Assembly (NCBI GenBank): GCA_903825645.1
Contig: CAIKBL010000087.1
Span: 30,687-94,686 of the forward strand
DNA length: 64,000 bases
Direction of reading: 5' to 3'
Source of the DNA: an uncultured Pseudomonadota bacterium
GTDB taxonomy: Bacteria; Pseudomonadota; Gammaproteobacteria; Ga0077536
The notes beneath the pieces were generated by a model. That model saw nothing but the letters and a program-made list of their open reading frames with translations, did no database searches and was not told the origin of the DNA. Each line of letters begins with the position of its first letter. The stretch's first letter is position 1. Below are positions 1-9,611 of the stretch, piece after piece. Both the position numbers and the translations under genes were made by a program.

Positions 1-418
1 CGAAGCGCGGCACATGACAGCCAAAAGTGCCTCTGATGTGGTGGTTCTTGCCATGCACATCGTTAGCCAGGGCCCCACCGAGGGTAACGAATTTAGTTCC
101 TGGGGTGACCGGAAGAAACCATCCCTTGGGAATAGAGATCGCTAGAATTTCGCCTAGGGTGACCCCGGCCTCGGCTCGAATGAGACCGGTGTCCCAGTTG
201 GCGGCGATGAGCCGGTTGAGCGCACGCATGTGCAGTACATGGCCGCTTGCCGCCAGGCAACTGTCGCCGTAAGAGCGTCCGTTGCCGAAGGCCAGGAGCG
301 TGCCGTGTTGTGTGGCCATGTCCGTCACCGCTTGTTGAATGTCCCCACGCCAGTGGCATGGCGTACCGCTTTGTGGGTAAGGGGGGTAATTCCCCCACGA
401 AGTCAGCGTCGCGTTCAT
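1..418 (-). CDS. FAD-binding oxidoreductase, DprE1-like (partial; C-terminal part lies outside the window)
   Basis: Reading down from an ATG at 418, about 139 codons are seen before the window ends. The visible part matches the start of an FAD_binding_4 (vanillyl-alcohol-oxidase type) domain: the LLAFGNGRSYGDSC segment, the VTLGEILA strand and the FVTLGGALANDVHGKNHH segment, where the Gly/His-rich stretch contacts FAD. The ATG overlaps the stop of the upstream HAD-UbiA gene as ATGA, so the two are translationally coupled. In the family, DprE1-like oxidases act on polyprenyl-phosphate sugars made by a UbiA-type phosphoribosyltransferase, and this neighbour pair fits that route. The substrate is inferred, not shown. 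Confidence 0.85.
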   Translation of the reverse strand, partial: MNATLTSWGNYPPYPQSGTPCHWRGDIQQAVTDMATQHGTLLAFGNGRSYGDSCLAASGHVLHMRALNRLIAANWDTGLIRAEAGVTLGEILAISIPKGWFLPVTPGTKFVTLGGALANDVHGKNHHIRGTFGCHVPRF

Positions 419-1842
419 GAGGCGGCCCAGAAGACGATGGCGAACAAAATCGCAATGATCAGACTATTGCGGTCTTTCATCGCAAAGACCACGGGATCCT
501 CGTGCATCCAGCCACGGTGCGTGACCATCCAGATCCGGGTAACCCAATAAAGCAACAGCGGACAAGCGAGCCAGATCACTTGGGGATGACGATACAGTGC
601 CAAGGTGCTCCTGTCCTGGATATAGAGCGCTAAAACCATGACGGAGAGGAGGCCAGAGGCGGTTCCCAGCGAAGCAATCATTTCTAGATCGGCCGGGTAG
701 TAGCCGCGTCCAGGCGTAACCTCATTTTTTCCTTCGGTGCGCGCTTCACGCAATTCCGCGTAACGCTTGACTAAAGCCAGACTGAGGAAGAGGAACATGG
801 AAAAGGCAAGCATCCAAAAGGTCAGCACAACATCGAATGCAAATACCCCGGCGACGATTCGCATGGTATAGAGCATGGCCAGCGTGATGACGTCTACTGT
901 CATGATTCGTTTCAGTACCAGGGAATAAGCTAACGTCAAAGCGTAATAGCACGTCAACGCGAGCGTGAATTCCCGGGGGAGTAGCCAGGTGGCGCCGGCG
1001 AACCCGCCCATCAGAAGCGCCGGGCACACCAGTAGAGCGGCTTTAATCGAAACGGTGCCGGCGGCGAGGGGGCGCGTGCGCTTGGTGCTATGTTGGCGGT
1101 CATCTTCTAGGTCAAGGAGATCGTTTAGTAGATAGACGCTGGAAGCGCACAGACCAAAAACAAAGAAAGCCAACAGACCCCTGATTAATAAATCAGGGTG
1201 GGAGATCTGGTGCGATGCCAGCAGGGGCACGAAGATCAGCAAATTTTTCAACCACTGATGTGCGCGCAGTTGCTTGAGCCAAGGGCGCCAAGGGTCGGAC
1301 GGGGAGGACCGAATCACGCGCGCGACATTACCCAGCCGAGTGGCCCTTGCTTCGACACCCAGTTCGGGATTGACGAGATAGGCATGCCGAGCCGCTTGCC
1401 AGACTGCCAAATCGTCTGCCGAATTCCCCAGGTAGTCGAAGCCCTTTTCGCCGTATTCACGGACCAACAGGTCGCGTTTGGCACGGGCTGAAAGGTTGAT
1501 ATCGCCGTGTGTGGCCAGCACGCGCTCGAAGAGTCCGAGGTGACGAGCGATTTCGTCCGCGTACCGCTGGGGGCTGGCGGTTGCCAGAATCAGACTGCGG
1601 CCCTCGGCCTTTGCTTGTCGCAGGAAGGCAATGACGCCTTCATTGAAAGGCAGCGACGGGATATCGAGCGCGATCTCCGAAGCAAGACGCGTCTTAAGCG
1701 TCGCCTTACCTGAGAGGAGCCACTTGAGTGGCATTAGACTGCGCGCGGGGTGACGTCGGATAAAGGCGAAACCAGACTCGACTAGCAAATCCGAACGCAG
1801 CAAGGTCCCGTCGAGATCAACGACTAGCGGTGGCGTGTTCAA
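415..1842 (-). CDS. HAD-like phosphatase / UbiA-family prenyltransferase fusion
   Basis: A 475-residue two-domain membrane protein. Residues 1 to about 190 are a HAD-type domain starting with VVDLDGTLL (nucleophile and acid Asp of the DxD motif). Residues about 195-475 are a UbiA prenyltransferase with several hydrophobic helices, the first Asp-rich motif NDLLDLEDDRQHSTKR and the second basic region LKRIMTVDVI. Such fusions are known in proteobacteria and resemble decaprenyl-phosphate phosphoribosyltransferase (DPPR synthase-like): the UbiA part would transfer phosphoribose to a polyprenyl phosphate and the HAD part would remove the 5-phosphate. That activity is inferred from the family and from the coupled DprE1-like oxidase. 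It is the first gene of the pair; the ATG at 1842 has no rival start nearby. Confidence 0.88.
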   Translation of the reverse strand: MNTPPLVVDLDGTLLRSDLLVESGFAFIRRHPARSLMPLKWLLSGKATLKTRLASEIALDIPSLPFNEGVIAFLRQAKAEGRSLILATASPQRYADEIARHLGLFERVLATHGDINLSARAKRDLLVREYGEKGFDYLGNSADDLAVWQAARHAYLVNPELGVEARATRLGNVARVIRSSPSDPWRPWLKQLRAHQWLKNLLIFVPLLASHQISHPDLLIRGLLAFFVFGLCASSVYLLNDLLDLEDDRQHSTKRTRPLAAGTVSIKAALLVCPALLMGGFAGATWLLPREFTLALTCYYALTLAYSLVLKRIMTVDVITLAMLYTMRIVAGVFAFDVVLTFWMLAFSMFLFLSLALVKRYAELREARTEGKNEVTPGRGYYPADLEMIASLGTASGLLSVMVLALYIQDRSTLALYRHPQVIWLACPLLLYWVTRIWMVTHRGWMHEDPVVFAMKDRNSLIIAILFAIVFWAAS

Positions 1843-2633
1843 TACTTCAGCGGGTCCGTCGTGACGAACGACTTCGTGTAGAGGACAGGGAAACCACGGA
1901 CATGAATTTTACTCCTGTAATGGGTGGGGTTTCTTCAATAAGGCGTGGGGATGTAGCACAGCGCAAGTTGTCGGCCGCGATCGTGCTTGTCTTGATGTTG
2001 GGGGTGATGCGGCGTCCGACGTCAGGCGGAACAGCGGTCCGACGACCGCTTCGATCTCTGAAGCGACAGCTTTCGGGGTATCTAGCATGACCAACGCGTA
2101 GACGCAGAATCGTTGCCAGCGACGATTCGGGTTCTTAGCCGATATTTAGGTGACGCGTGTGGTCAGCGCCGACCCGGTTACCCCCCTGGGGCACCGGAAG
2201 TGCGCGTCAGAACCCAAAGGCCGACAGCACGCACTGGCCCGTCAGATGATCGATGTGGATCCTCATAGGGTGGTCGGGGGCCAAGTGCGCCCAGGAGAAC
2301 TTATTGGTTACAACCTCGGCAATTTCGGTTTGGATTGAATTTTTACCGCCCACCCCGACAGGTACCGACTGGGTGCCGCAGGCGACGGTTGGGCTTTATT
2401 ATATGCAATAAAGTGGCGAATATGGGGCTTAAAAGGGAGCGCTACCCGGTGCCCTGTGGACGCAAAAGAGACCCAAAAGAGGACCGAGCTCCCGTGTGTA
2501 CAGGGTTTTGGGGGATGCACGGGGCAAGCGAAGGACGAGGTCGGCGCAGGGTGATTATAATGGGCGCCGTTTTCGTGCGCAGGTCGGGCCGTACTGTTGC
2601 GCCGACCTTACTGAACCCAACAAGGAAAATACT
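1843..2633. other. Intergenic region without a recognisable gene
   Basis: About 790 bases between two divergently oriented genes. Short open frames exist on both strands, but none shows a recognisable domain or a convincing ribosome binding site. The last 20 bases carry the aldehyde dehydrogenase ribosome binding site (AAGGAAAAT before the ATG at 2634). Confidence 0.6.
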
Positions 2634-4064
2634 ATGAAAAGTTGTCTCAAGTTCTATATCAATGGCGAGTGGGTCGATCCGAGCGTGCCGAAGCCTTTCG
2701 ATGTGATCAATCCGGCGACGGAGCAGGTCATCGGCCAGATCATGATGGGCAACCAGCAGGATGTGGACAAGGCGGTCGCGGCGGCTAAGGCCGCGTTCCC
2801 GAGTTTTTCGCGGACTACGCGGCAAGAACGTATAGATCTGCTCGAAGCCATCATCGCCGCTTACAAGAAGCGCTACAGCGAAATGGCAGAGACGATTTCC
2901 GAAGAGATGGGCGCGCCGATGTCGCTCAGCAAAGCGGCGCAGGCGGCCATGGGGCCGGCGCACTTGGCGACCGCAGTGGAAATCCTCAAGCACTATGCAT
3001 TTGAAACCCAGCAAGGCAACGTAACGCTGCGCCGTGAGCCGATCGGCGTCTGCGGGTTCATCACGCCCTGGAACTGGCCGATTAACCAGATCGCCTGCAA
3101 GGTGGTACCGGCCCTCGCCGCGGGATGCACGATGGTGCTGAAGCCCAGCGAAGTCGCGCCGCTGAATGCGGCGATTTTGGCGGAAATTCTTCACGAAGCA
3201 GGCGTGCCCCGTGGCGTCTTCAACCTGGTCAACGGGGATGGCCCGACGGTGGGTGCCGCGCTCTCGAGTCATCCGGATGTCGACATGATGTCTTTTACGG
3301 GCTCTACCCGTGCGGGCATTCAGGTCGCTAAGGCGGCCGCGGATACGGTCAAGCGCGTGTCCCAGGAACTGGGCGGCAAGTCGGCGAACATTATTCTCGA
3401 TGATGCAGATTTCGAGACCGCGATTACGCGGGGGGTACAACACCTGTGCCAAAACTCCGGACAATCCTGTAACGCGCCGACGCGCATGCTGGTCCCGGCG
3501 GCTCGCCATGACGAAGCCGTGGCCATCGCGAAAGCGGCGGCGGCGAAGGTTATCGTGGGCGATCCGAAGTCGGACGCGACCACCATTGGGCCGGTCGTGA
3601 GCAAGGTGCAGTTCGACAAGATTCAGCACCTCATTAACGAAGGCATCAAGGAAGGGGCACAGCTAGTCTGTGGCGGTCTTGGCCTGCCAGAAGGCTTGAC
3701 GCACGGGTATTACGTGAAGCCGACGATTTTCGCGCAGGTGAATAACCAGATGACGATTGCACGGGAAGAAGTGTTCGGGCCAGTGCTGGCGATCATTCCG
3801 TACAAGGATGACGAGGATGCCATCGCGATTGCGAACGACACGGTCTACGGGCTGTCGGGCTATGTGTCGGGTACTGATCCCGTGCGTCTGCAAAATGTGG
3901 CCAGCCGGTTACGCGCCGGTAACGTGCACGTCAACGGCGCGGGTCTCGACTTCAAGGCACCCTTCGGCGGCTATAAGCAGTCGGGTAATGGCCGCGAATG
4001 GGGTGAGCTCGGGATGGAAGAGTTCCTCGAAGTCAAAGCGGTGATGAACGTCGCCGCGGCCTGA
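2634..4064 (+). CDS. NAD(P)-dependent aldehyde dehydrogenase
   Basis: A 476-residue member of the aldehyde dehydrogenase superfamily, which oxidises aldehydes to acids with NAD(P)+. The start at 2634 is chosen because AAGGAAAA lies just upstream and the protein then begins as family members do (FYINGEWVDP). The open frame runs further upstream but that part is not conserved. Visible motifs: the PWNWPINQI substrate/cofactor strand, the general-base Glu in VSQELGGKS (about residue 245), the catalytic Cys in NSGQSCNAPT (about 279) and EEVFGPVL (cofactor ribose binding). Single gene, convergent with the broken enoyl-CoA hydratase. The substrate cannot be told from sequence; a role in degrading aromatic or aliphatic aldehydes would suit the neighbourhood. 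Confidence 0.93.
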   Translation: MKSCLKFYINGEWVDPSVPKPFDVINPATEQVIGQIMMGNQQDVDKAVAAAKAAFPSFSRTTRQERIDLLEAIIAAYKKRYSEMAETISEEMGAPMSLSKAAQAAMGPAHLATAVEILKHYAFETQQGNVTLRREPIGVCGFITPWNWPINQIACKVVPALAAGCTMVLKPSEVAPLNAAILAEILHEAGVPRGVFNLVNGDGPTVGAALSSHPDVDMMSFTGSTRAGIQVAKAAADTVKRVSQELGGKSANIILDDADFETAITRGVQHLCQNSGQSCNAPTRMLVPAARHDEAVAIAKAAAAKVIVGDPKSDATTIGPVVSKVQFDKIQHLINEGIKEGAQLVCGGLGLPEGLTHGYYVKPTIFAQVNNQMTIAREEVFGPVLAIIPYKDDEDAIAIANDTVYGLSGYVSGTDPVRLQNVASRLRAGNVHVNGAGLDFKAPFGGYKQSGNGREWGELGMEEFLEVKAVMNVAAA

Positions 4065-4083
4065 CGTTTAGTCGGGCGAGCCG

Positions 4084-4153
4084 CCGCGCCGCTTTGGCGC
4101 GGTGTTGCGCGTCGTTTTCGAGTGTCCCCGGGGCGCTTTACGGCGCCCCGGGG
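4084..4153. terminator. Two strong hairpins between convergent genes (likely bidirectional terminator)
   Basis: Hairpin 1: CCGCGCC (4084-4090) with GGCGCGG (4096-4102), loop of 5. Hairpin 2: CCCCGGGGCGC (4126-4136) with GCGCCCCGGGG (4143-4153), 11 perfect base pairs, loop of 6. They lie between the ends of the aldehyde dehydrogenase (+) and the enoyl-CoA hydratase remnant (-). No clear T run follows, so intrinsic termination is probable rather than certain. Confidence 0.55.
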
Positions 4154-4203
4154 AGCGCGGGCACGTCGGTCACGACGCGCTGAATCTGATGTGCCGTCCC
4201 GGC

Positions 4204-5065
4204 TCATCCGGCGTCAAGTTTGATCCTCAATGCTGTGCGAGTCGCCTCCTGCAGACCGGTCGGATCCATCAGAAAATCGTATAAGTTTGAGCCAATGCGC
4301 GTGCGCCAACTGGTGCAGATGGAACGCGTTTTGCGTGGCCACATCCGGACCCCGTGCGTCTTGCGCACCCTGGATCGCTTTCTTGGCCAGCTTGTGCGCG
4401 AAGCGGGATTTCGGGGCAATTTTGCGCGCCATCACCAACGGGGCCTCACCCAGCTGCGCGCGGGGGACTGTCTGGTTGACCATGCCCAGCGCGCGCGCAT
4501 TCTGCGCTGAAAGGGCATCACTGGTAACCAGTATCTCCTTGGCTTTACGCACTCCGACTTCCCGGAGGTGATTGAAGAATTCGACGCCACCGACGCCGAA
4601 GCTCACGGTGGGATCGGTAAAGCGGGCGTCTGCCGTCGCGATGATCAAATCGCACGGCCAAACCAGCACCAGGCCGCCGGCGATGCATTTGCCCTGCACA
4701 GCCGCGATCGTCGGTTGGGGGATATTGCGCCAGCGTTCGCTGAAGCCGAGATAAATTTCCTCTTCACGCGCCATTTGCGCGTCGGCGCCGGCGCACATGA
4801 AGCCGCACATCGAGCCGATGGTCGGATAGTCATGCCTGGCGGCATGCCAGTCCTTTTCACTGAGATCATGACCGGAAGAAAAATGCTTGCCATTGACAGC
4901 CAGAATAATGACCCGGATATCGTCGTCATGTGCGGCACGATCAAAGGCTGCATTGAGTTCGTACAGAAAGCGGGTGTCTTGGGCGTTGGCGGTCTCCGGC
5001 CGGTTCGGCACGATGCGGGCGATCCCTGCTTCCGGGTTCTCCTAGCGGATACAGGTAAATTCTGG
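4204..5065 (-). pseudogene. Enoyl-CoA hydratase/isomerase, two lesions (amber near N-terminus, frameshift near C-terminus)
   Basis: A crotonase-family gene that would be about 285 residues if intact. The core is clear: oxyanion-hole strands GKHFSSGHDL and IAAVQGKCIAGGL, then the FGVGGVEFF segment. Reading from about 5065 the frame gives PEFTCIR, then TAG (5044-5042), then ENPEAGIARIV and the NRPE motif, so the amber interrupts the first beta strand, where relatives usually have Tyr. Without it the first usable start is GTG at 5011, which deletes that strand. Near 4290 the frame slips: the open frame ends in an unrelated tail at 4214, while the +1 frame continues as NLYDFLMDPTGLQEATRTAL to a stop at 4204, as a family C-terminus should. 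A shortened product from GTG 5011 to 4214 is possible, but I regard the gene as inactive. Confidence 0.75.
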
Positions 5066-5292
5066 GCGGGTGTCCCCAGGTGACTGCTGGGTCGGGAAAG
5101 GGCCTGCTACTGTACATGTGGGTGGAACTCAGGCCCTCGCGGGCGCCTGTCCCCGGCGAACCGGGGCAGTACGCGGGACGTCGAAAAGCCTGCCTGCGGT
5201 CTTTTCGGCGGGCGGCCTGCGCTACCGCCGGCCGTACCGTCGTATGAGCGCGTTCGGCACCTCAGGACGGCAATGCATGCACGTAAATCGGG

Positions 5293-6282
5293 ATGTCTGA
5301 GCGGCGCGTCATCGGGCGGCTTTTGACCGTGCCCGCGCTTGTCTTGGCGGCGGTCGCGAGCCTCACCCTGGGGGCACTTGTCTGGTGTGCGATCACCGCG
5401 CACAGCGACGTCGGATTGGTGCCGCCCGAGCATGGGCGCCGAGTACTTTCCCGTGAGTTACCGGGTTTCCCCGGGCGGCGCGTCCACCAAATCCGGCTGC
5501 AGAGCCAGGCACTCGGTGACATGACCTTCGATTTGAGTCTGCCGCAGCCGTTACCGAGCGATCGGCTGCCGGTGGTCCTCCTCGTCGGTGGCCGCCAGAG
5601 TGGCGCTGCTTTATTGGACATGCTGGGACCACCCGGCAATAACGCGGTGGCAATTTTTGAATGGCCAACGGCGTTACAAATGGCGAGAGGCTTCGGTTTC
5701 TGGCGTCTTTTTTTTACGCTTCCGCGCATGATTCCAACGCTACCCGGACAAATCAGCACCGTCATGGACTGGTTGGTGACGCAGCCCTGGGCGGCGCCGA
5801 GGCGGCTTAGCCTGTTGGGCTTCTCGTTGGGCGCAGAAGCGGTGCCCGCGGCGGCCGATCTGGCGGCCAGCGCGGGACACCCGGCGGGTTGGATGGTGCT
5901 CGCTTATGGTGGTGCGCCGCTGTCGGTGGTGATGCGGGAGGAGACTCGGATTCGGCCGACGTGGTTTCGCCATCTGCTGGCGAACCTCCTTGCGCCCGTG
6001 CTTAAACCTTGTGAGCCTATCCCACATCTGCGGCGTCTAGCCGGCCCGTTCCTGGTACTTGAGGGGCGTGATGATCGAATCATCCCGGCCAGTGCCCGTG
6101 CCGCGCTGTGGGATGCGGTACCTGAGCCGAAAGTGCGTCTGCTATTCGAGGGGGACCATTTCCGTTTGCACGCCTCGGATAGCGCCTTTGTGCAGCGCAT
6201 CGTTGCGGCCAGTGCGACCTGGCTTGTTGCGCAGCACGCGATCAACCCCTTCGGCGGATCGGCGGCTCGCCCGACGCCGTAA
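5293..6282 (+). CDS. Membrane-anchored alpha/beta hydrolase
   Basis: A 329-residue protein with an N-terminal hydrophobic segment (about residues 9-35), probably a signal anchor that places the hydrolase domain outside the cytoplasm. The alpha/beta hydrolase core shows the nucleophile elbow GFSLG (GxSxG), a late acid in LEGRDDRIIP and a C-terminal His in EGDHFRLHASD, which together make a plausible Ser-Asp-His triad. The VVLLVGG stretch near residue 95 supplies the usual oxyanion strand. The substrate is unknown; esterase or lipase-like activity is the family expectation. It stands alone, 145 bases before the next gene on the same strand. Confidence 0.8.
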   Translation: MSERRVIGRLLTVPALVLAAVASLTLGALVWCAITAHSDVGLVPPEHGRRVLSRELPGFPGRRVHQIRLQSQALGDMTFDLSLPQPLPSDRLPVVLLVGGRQSGAALLDMLGPPGNNAVAIFEWPTALQMARGFGFWRLFFTLPRMIPTLPGQISTVMDWLVTQPWAAPRRLSLLGFSLGAEAVPAAADLAASAGHPAGWMVLAYGGAPLSVVMREETRIRPTWFRHLLANLLAPVLKPCEPIPHLRRLAGPFLVLEGRDDRIIPASARAALWDAVPEPKVRLLFEGDHFRLHASDSAFVQRIVAASATWLVAQHAINPFGGSAARPTP

Positions 6283-6427
6283 CCGCGCGAACACGCTGTC
6301 CGCGAGCGCCTTCAGTGCAAATCTTAAAGGGGCCCTGCGCCGCGCGTTGGCACGGGCGGCATCCGCGTCATCCTGGCGTCATGCCGGCGGCCTATAATCG
6401 GTGATTATCGGCTTATCAGGAGGGGGC

Positions 6428-8461
6428 ATGCAGACGCGAGTGTGGAGTGCGATCGGCGCGATTTGCGCGTTGATCATGTTCTGGCCAATACCGGGAGTAC
6501 TCGCCGATACCGCCCGTCTCGCCGCGAGTAGTGGCGATAAACCGCATCGCAACATCATCCTCTTTGTAGCGGACGGATTGCGTCGCGGATCGGTGACGGC
6601 GGCGGACGCACCGACACTGCTCGCGCTACGGGCGCGCGGTGTCGATTTCCCCAATAGTCACGCGCTGTTTCCGACCCTCACCACGCCGAATGCAGCTACG
6701 ATTGCGACCGGACATTTGCTGGGTGATACCGGCGACTTCGCCAATTTTATTAGCGGGAGTTACCGGATTTTCGAGGGCGGTCAAATCGCAGGCAAGAAGA
6801 CCGGAACACCGACGCCGTTTCTGGAAAATAACCAGGTGTTGGCCGATTTAAATCAGCATTTCAAGGGGGGTAATTATCTTGACGAGGAATCGTTCCTCGC
6901 GGTTGCGCGGCAACACGGTTACCACACCGCGTCGATCGGTAAGCTTGGTCCGGTGGGCATTCAGGATGTGACCCAGTTGAGTCCTGAAGCCGGCTTTATT
7001 CCGCTGCGAGAAACGGTTTTTATCGATGATTCGACCGGCACGCCCGGTGTCGGTATTCCGCTCGCTCAGCCCGTGCAGGCGGCGCTGAGCGCCGCGGGAC
7101 TCGCGCTCATCCCCCCGCGTCGCGATCAACCCGCCGGCGATGTCAGGACACCGGGTGCACACCAGGCAAACGTCGTTCAGCAGCAATATTTTGCAGACGC
7201 GTTGACGAAGGCCGTGTTACCCCTGTTCAACACGGCGGGTGGTGCTTTTGCGGCGGTTTTCTGGTGCCGGGATCCGGATGGCACCCAACACAATCAGGGC
7301 GACAGCCTGAATCGGGTAGTGCCCGGCATTAATGGCCCAACCTCACGCGCGGCAATCACCAACGTGGATAATAATCTGCACCAAGTACTGGCTTATCTGG
7401 ACGCGAACCCGGTGGTCGCTGCCAACACGGATGTGTTCGTCACCTCGGACCACGGCTTCGCCACCATCAGCAAACATGAGATCGATGCGAGCGGGCAGGT
7501 GTCTAATGCCTATGCCTCCAAATTTACCTATCTCGGCATGGCGAATAAAACCGATGAGCCGACGGTCGTGCCGGGTTGGCTGCCGCCCGGGTTTTTGGCG
7601 ATCGACATCGCCCATGCCTTAGCGCTGCCCCTGTTCGATCCCGATGCGACGGTCACCGTCGGCGGTATTGATCGGTACATCGCGATTGAACCGGACCAAC
7701 CCAATACGGCTACGCACCGGCAACGCCCGGCCGCGGGTAACGGGTTGGTGGGTGGCACCGGGATTGATAATGGCAAGACCGATGCACAGGTGATCGTCGC
7801 CGCCAACGGTGGGATTGATCTGGTGTATCTCCCGGATGGTAATGCCGACCGGCTGCGTTCCCTCGCCGTTTTCTTGCTGCGGCAAGATTATATCGGGGGC
7901 CTTTTTGTCGACGAGCAGCTGGCGATCATTCCCGGTACTCTGCCATTGCAGGCGATCGGCCTTGCCGGGACTGCCTTGATGCCGCGTCCGGCAATGGTCG
8001 TCAACTTCAAAACTTTTGCCAGCGATCCGGGCGCGCCGCAGCAAACAGCGGTTCAAATTTCCGACACAGTGCTGCAGGAAGGCCAGGGTATGCACGGTGC
8101 TTTCAGTCGCGCCAATACGCTGAATAACATGGCCGCCTTCGGGCCCGATTTCAAGCAGGGTTTTATCGATGAGACCCCGGTCAGTAACGCCGATATCGCC
8201 CAGACGATTTTTCATGTGATGGGGCTGACACCGCGGAATACGGGACGTTTGCGCGGGAGAGTGCTGCGGGAAGCGTTGGTGGGCGGCCCTTCTCGTCTCT
8301 CGTTCAAACGACGGCATCGTACATCAGCCATCACCAGGGACAGCGGACGCGCCACGCGTCTGGAATATCAGCAAGTGGGGGACCACGTCTATTTCGATGA
8401 GGCTCGCTTGGTTAAACGCGGTATGGCGACCGTCGGCAGGGACGAGGCAGCTCGCCGATAA
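6428..8461 (+). CDS. Secreted alkaline-phosphatase-superfamily protein (phosphodiesterase type)
   Basis: A 677-residue protein. ATG 6428 is preferred over a GTG at 6401 because AGGAGG sits five bases before it and the protein then opens with a clean signal peptide (cut after GVLA, about residue 24). Alkaline-phosphatase-superfamily marks follow: NIILFVADGLR (first metal Asp), PTLTTPNAATIATGH (nucleophile Thr region) and FVTSDHGFATI (metal Asp-His). A further metal His may sit in the C-terminal GMHGAFSR. Type I phosphodiesterases/nucleotide pyrophosphatases and secreted phosphatases share this layout. It probably acts in the periplasm on phosphate esters. It follows the alpha/beta hydrolase on the same strand, but nothing proves co-transcription. 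Confidence 0.82.
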   Translation: MQTRVWSAIGAICALIMFWPIPGVLADTARLAASSGDKPHRNIILFVADGLRRGSVTAADAPTLLALRARGVDFPNSHALFPTLTTPNAATIATGHLLGDTGDFANFISGSYRIFEGGQIAGKKTGTPTPFLENNQVLADLNQHFKGGNYLDEESFLAVARQHGYHTASIGKLGPVGIQDVTQLSPEAGFIPLRETVFIDDSTGTPGVGIPLAQPVQAALSAAGLALIPPRRDQPAGDVRTPGAHQANVVQQQYFADALTKAVLPLFNTAGGAFAAVFWCRDPDGTQHNQGDSLNRVVPGINGPTSRAAITNVDNNLHQVLAYLDANPVVAANTDVFVTSDHGFATISKHEIDASGQVSNAYASKFTYLGMANKTDEPTVVPGWLPPGFLAIDIAHALALPLFDPDATVTVGGIDRYIAIEPDQPNTATHRQRPAAGNGLVGGTGIDNGKTDAQVIVAANGGIDLVYLPDGNADRLRSLAVFLLRQDYIGGLFVDEQLAIIPGTLPLQAIGLAGTALMPRPAMVVNFKTFASDPGAPQQTAVQISDTVLQEGQGMHGAFSRANTLNNMAAFGPDFKQGFIDETPVSNADIAQTIFHVMGLTPRNTGRLRGRVLREALVGGPSRLSFKRRHRTSAITRDSGRATRLEYQQVGDHVYFDEARLVKRGMATVGRDEAARR

Positions 8462-8526
8462 GCCCTGCCTGGTTAGACCAGACTCCAGTTGGTGCGCAAG
8501 ACAGGGTCTGGACTCATCCTCAAGTG

Positions 8527-8727
8527 TCAGGCTACCAAGTCACATTCCTGATGTCTGGCGCAGCCGTGCAGTAAGCGCTCCAGCAACCGCGTCAGATCAC
8601 CCACCTTGAGTTCACCGATGTCTCGTGAGTCACAAACCAACGCCACCGCGTCTTCAATCGCCAGCTGCACGAGCTTGTGTGCCTTCTTGGCGTACTGCAC
8701 GAAGACGCGTTTGTACTTCGGCTTCAT
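8527..8727 (-). pseudogene. RelE/ParE-like toxin, N-terminal fragment
   Basis: From ATG 8727 the first 45 residues (KPKYKRVFVQYAKKAHKL, then AIEDAVALV and DIGELKVGDL) look like the start of a RelE/ParE-fold toxin, including the family's GELKxGDL turn. The usual core strands carrying catalytic basic residues do not follow; the frame ends after 66 residues in an unrelated tail. I read it as a toxin cut by rearrangement next to the IS256 remnant. No partner antitoxin is recognised. The assignment rests on short similarity. Confidence 0.4.
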
Positions 8728-8902
8728 GCAACGCCATACGCAGCCGGCAGCGCGGGGTCAATCCAGCACATTGGACTGCCTGGGGCTGCTGGTGGCTTTT
8801 CTGCGTTTCGGTTTTCATCATTCCCGAACCGGTATGCGTTATGGATTGGAACGTATCTACCGGATACGAGCTATGGTCAATTCTGGTGTTCAGTCGGATA
8901 GA

Positions 8903-9605
8903 TCAGGCGGCGGCCTGGTTGATCTCTGTCACCTCGATCCCATCTTTGAACCTGATGCCGATCACCAGCTTCGCCAGGTAGTCGAAACCGCGTAATCGTC
9001 TCCAGTTTTTCGCCGCACGCTGACCCAGCTTAAACATCATATACAGCATGCCGTCGCGGGACAGGCAGCCCTTCGAACGTATGGTCCGCTGACTAATAGT
9101 TGGGAAGCTCGATTCAATTGGGTTGCTTGTGCGGATACTCTGCCAATGCGCAGCCGGGAAGTCATAAAAAGCCATGCGCTCTTCGCGCTCTTTGTGCAGG
9201 CCCAAAGTGGCTTTGGGGTACTTCGGCTCATCGGTCGTGATGAATAACTCGAACGCCACTTCAGCATCCGCTTTCGTCTCCGCCTGCCAGATCGCGTGCA
9301 GGGACTGCTTCGCTTTCAGCTGTGCCGATGTCGGAAAGCAATTGAGAATATTCATCGTCTTGTGCATCCAACAGCGCTGTTGGCGGGTCTCGCCGTAGAT
9401 CTCTTCCAGCGCCGCCCAGAAACCCATCGCGCCGTCCCCAATCGCTCATTGGGGTGCATTCATCCCGCGGGACTTTAACTTCAACAGCACCTCACGCCAG
9501 CTCTGCGTCGATTCCCGCACGCCGTCCTCAATACGCTTACACTGATAGGCGTCGGACAGTTCATCCCGGTAATATCGGCCAGAGACATGCGCCGGAAGGA
9601 GTGCG
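8903..9605 (-). mobile_element. IS256-family transposase remnant (N-terminus lost, in-frame TGA)
   Basis: The minus strand encodes the C-terminal two thirds of an IS256 (mutator-type DDE) transposase. From about 9600 it reads YRDELSDAYQCKRIEDGVRE and WREVLLKLKSRGMNAPQ, then TGA at 9448-9446. The same frame continues as AIGDGAMGFWAALEEIYG and RQQRCWMHKTMNIL and ends INQAAA at 8903. IGDGA holds the second catalytic Asp of the family. The N-terminal helix-turn-helix part and first Asp are missing, and the upstream edge runs into brnA. No inverted repeats are recognised. The copy cannot be active. Confidence 0.8.
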
Positions 9606-9611
9606 TGATTC

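Noticed and set aside
2442..3629. A 395-codon open frame on the minus strand under the aldehyde dehydrogenase
   Set aside because: It lies antisense to a fully conserved aldehyde dehydrogenase, is Arg/His-rich and shows no domain; a shadow of G+C-rich coding DNA.
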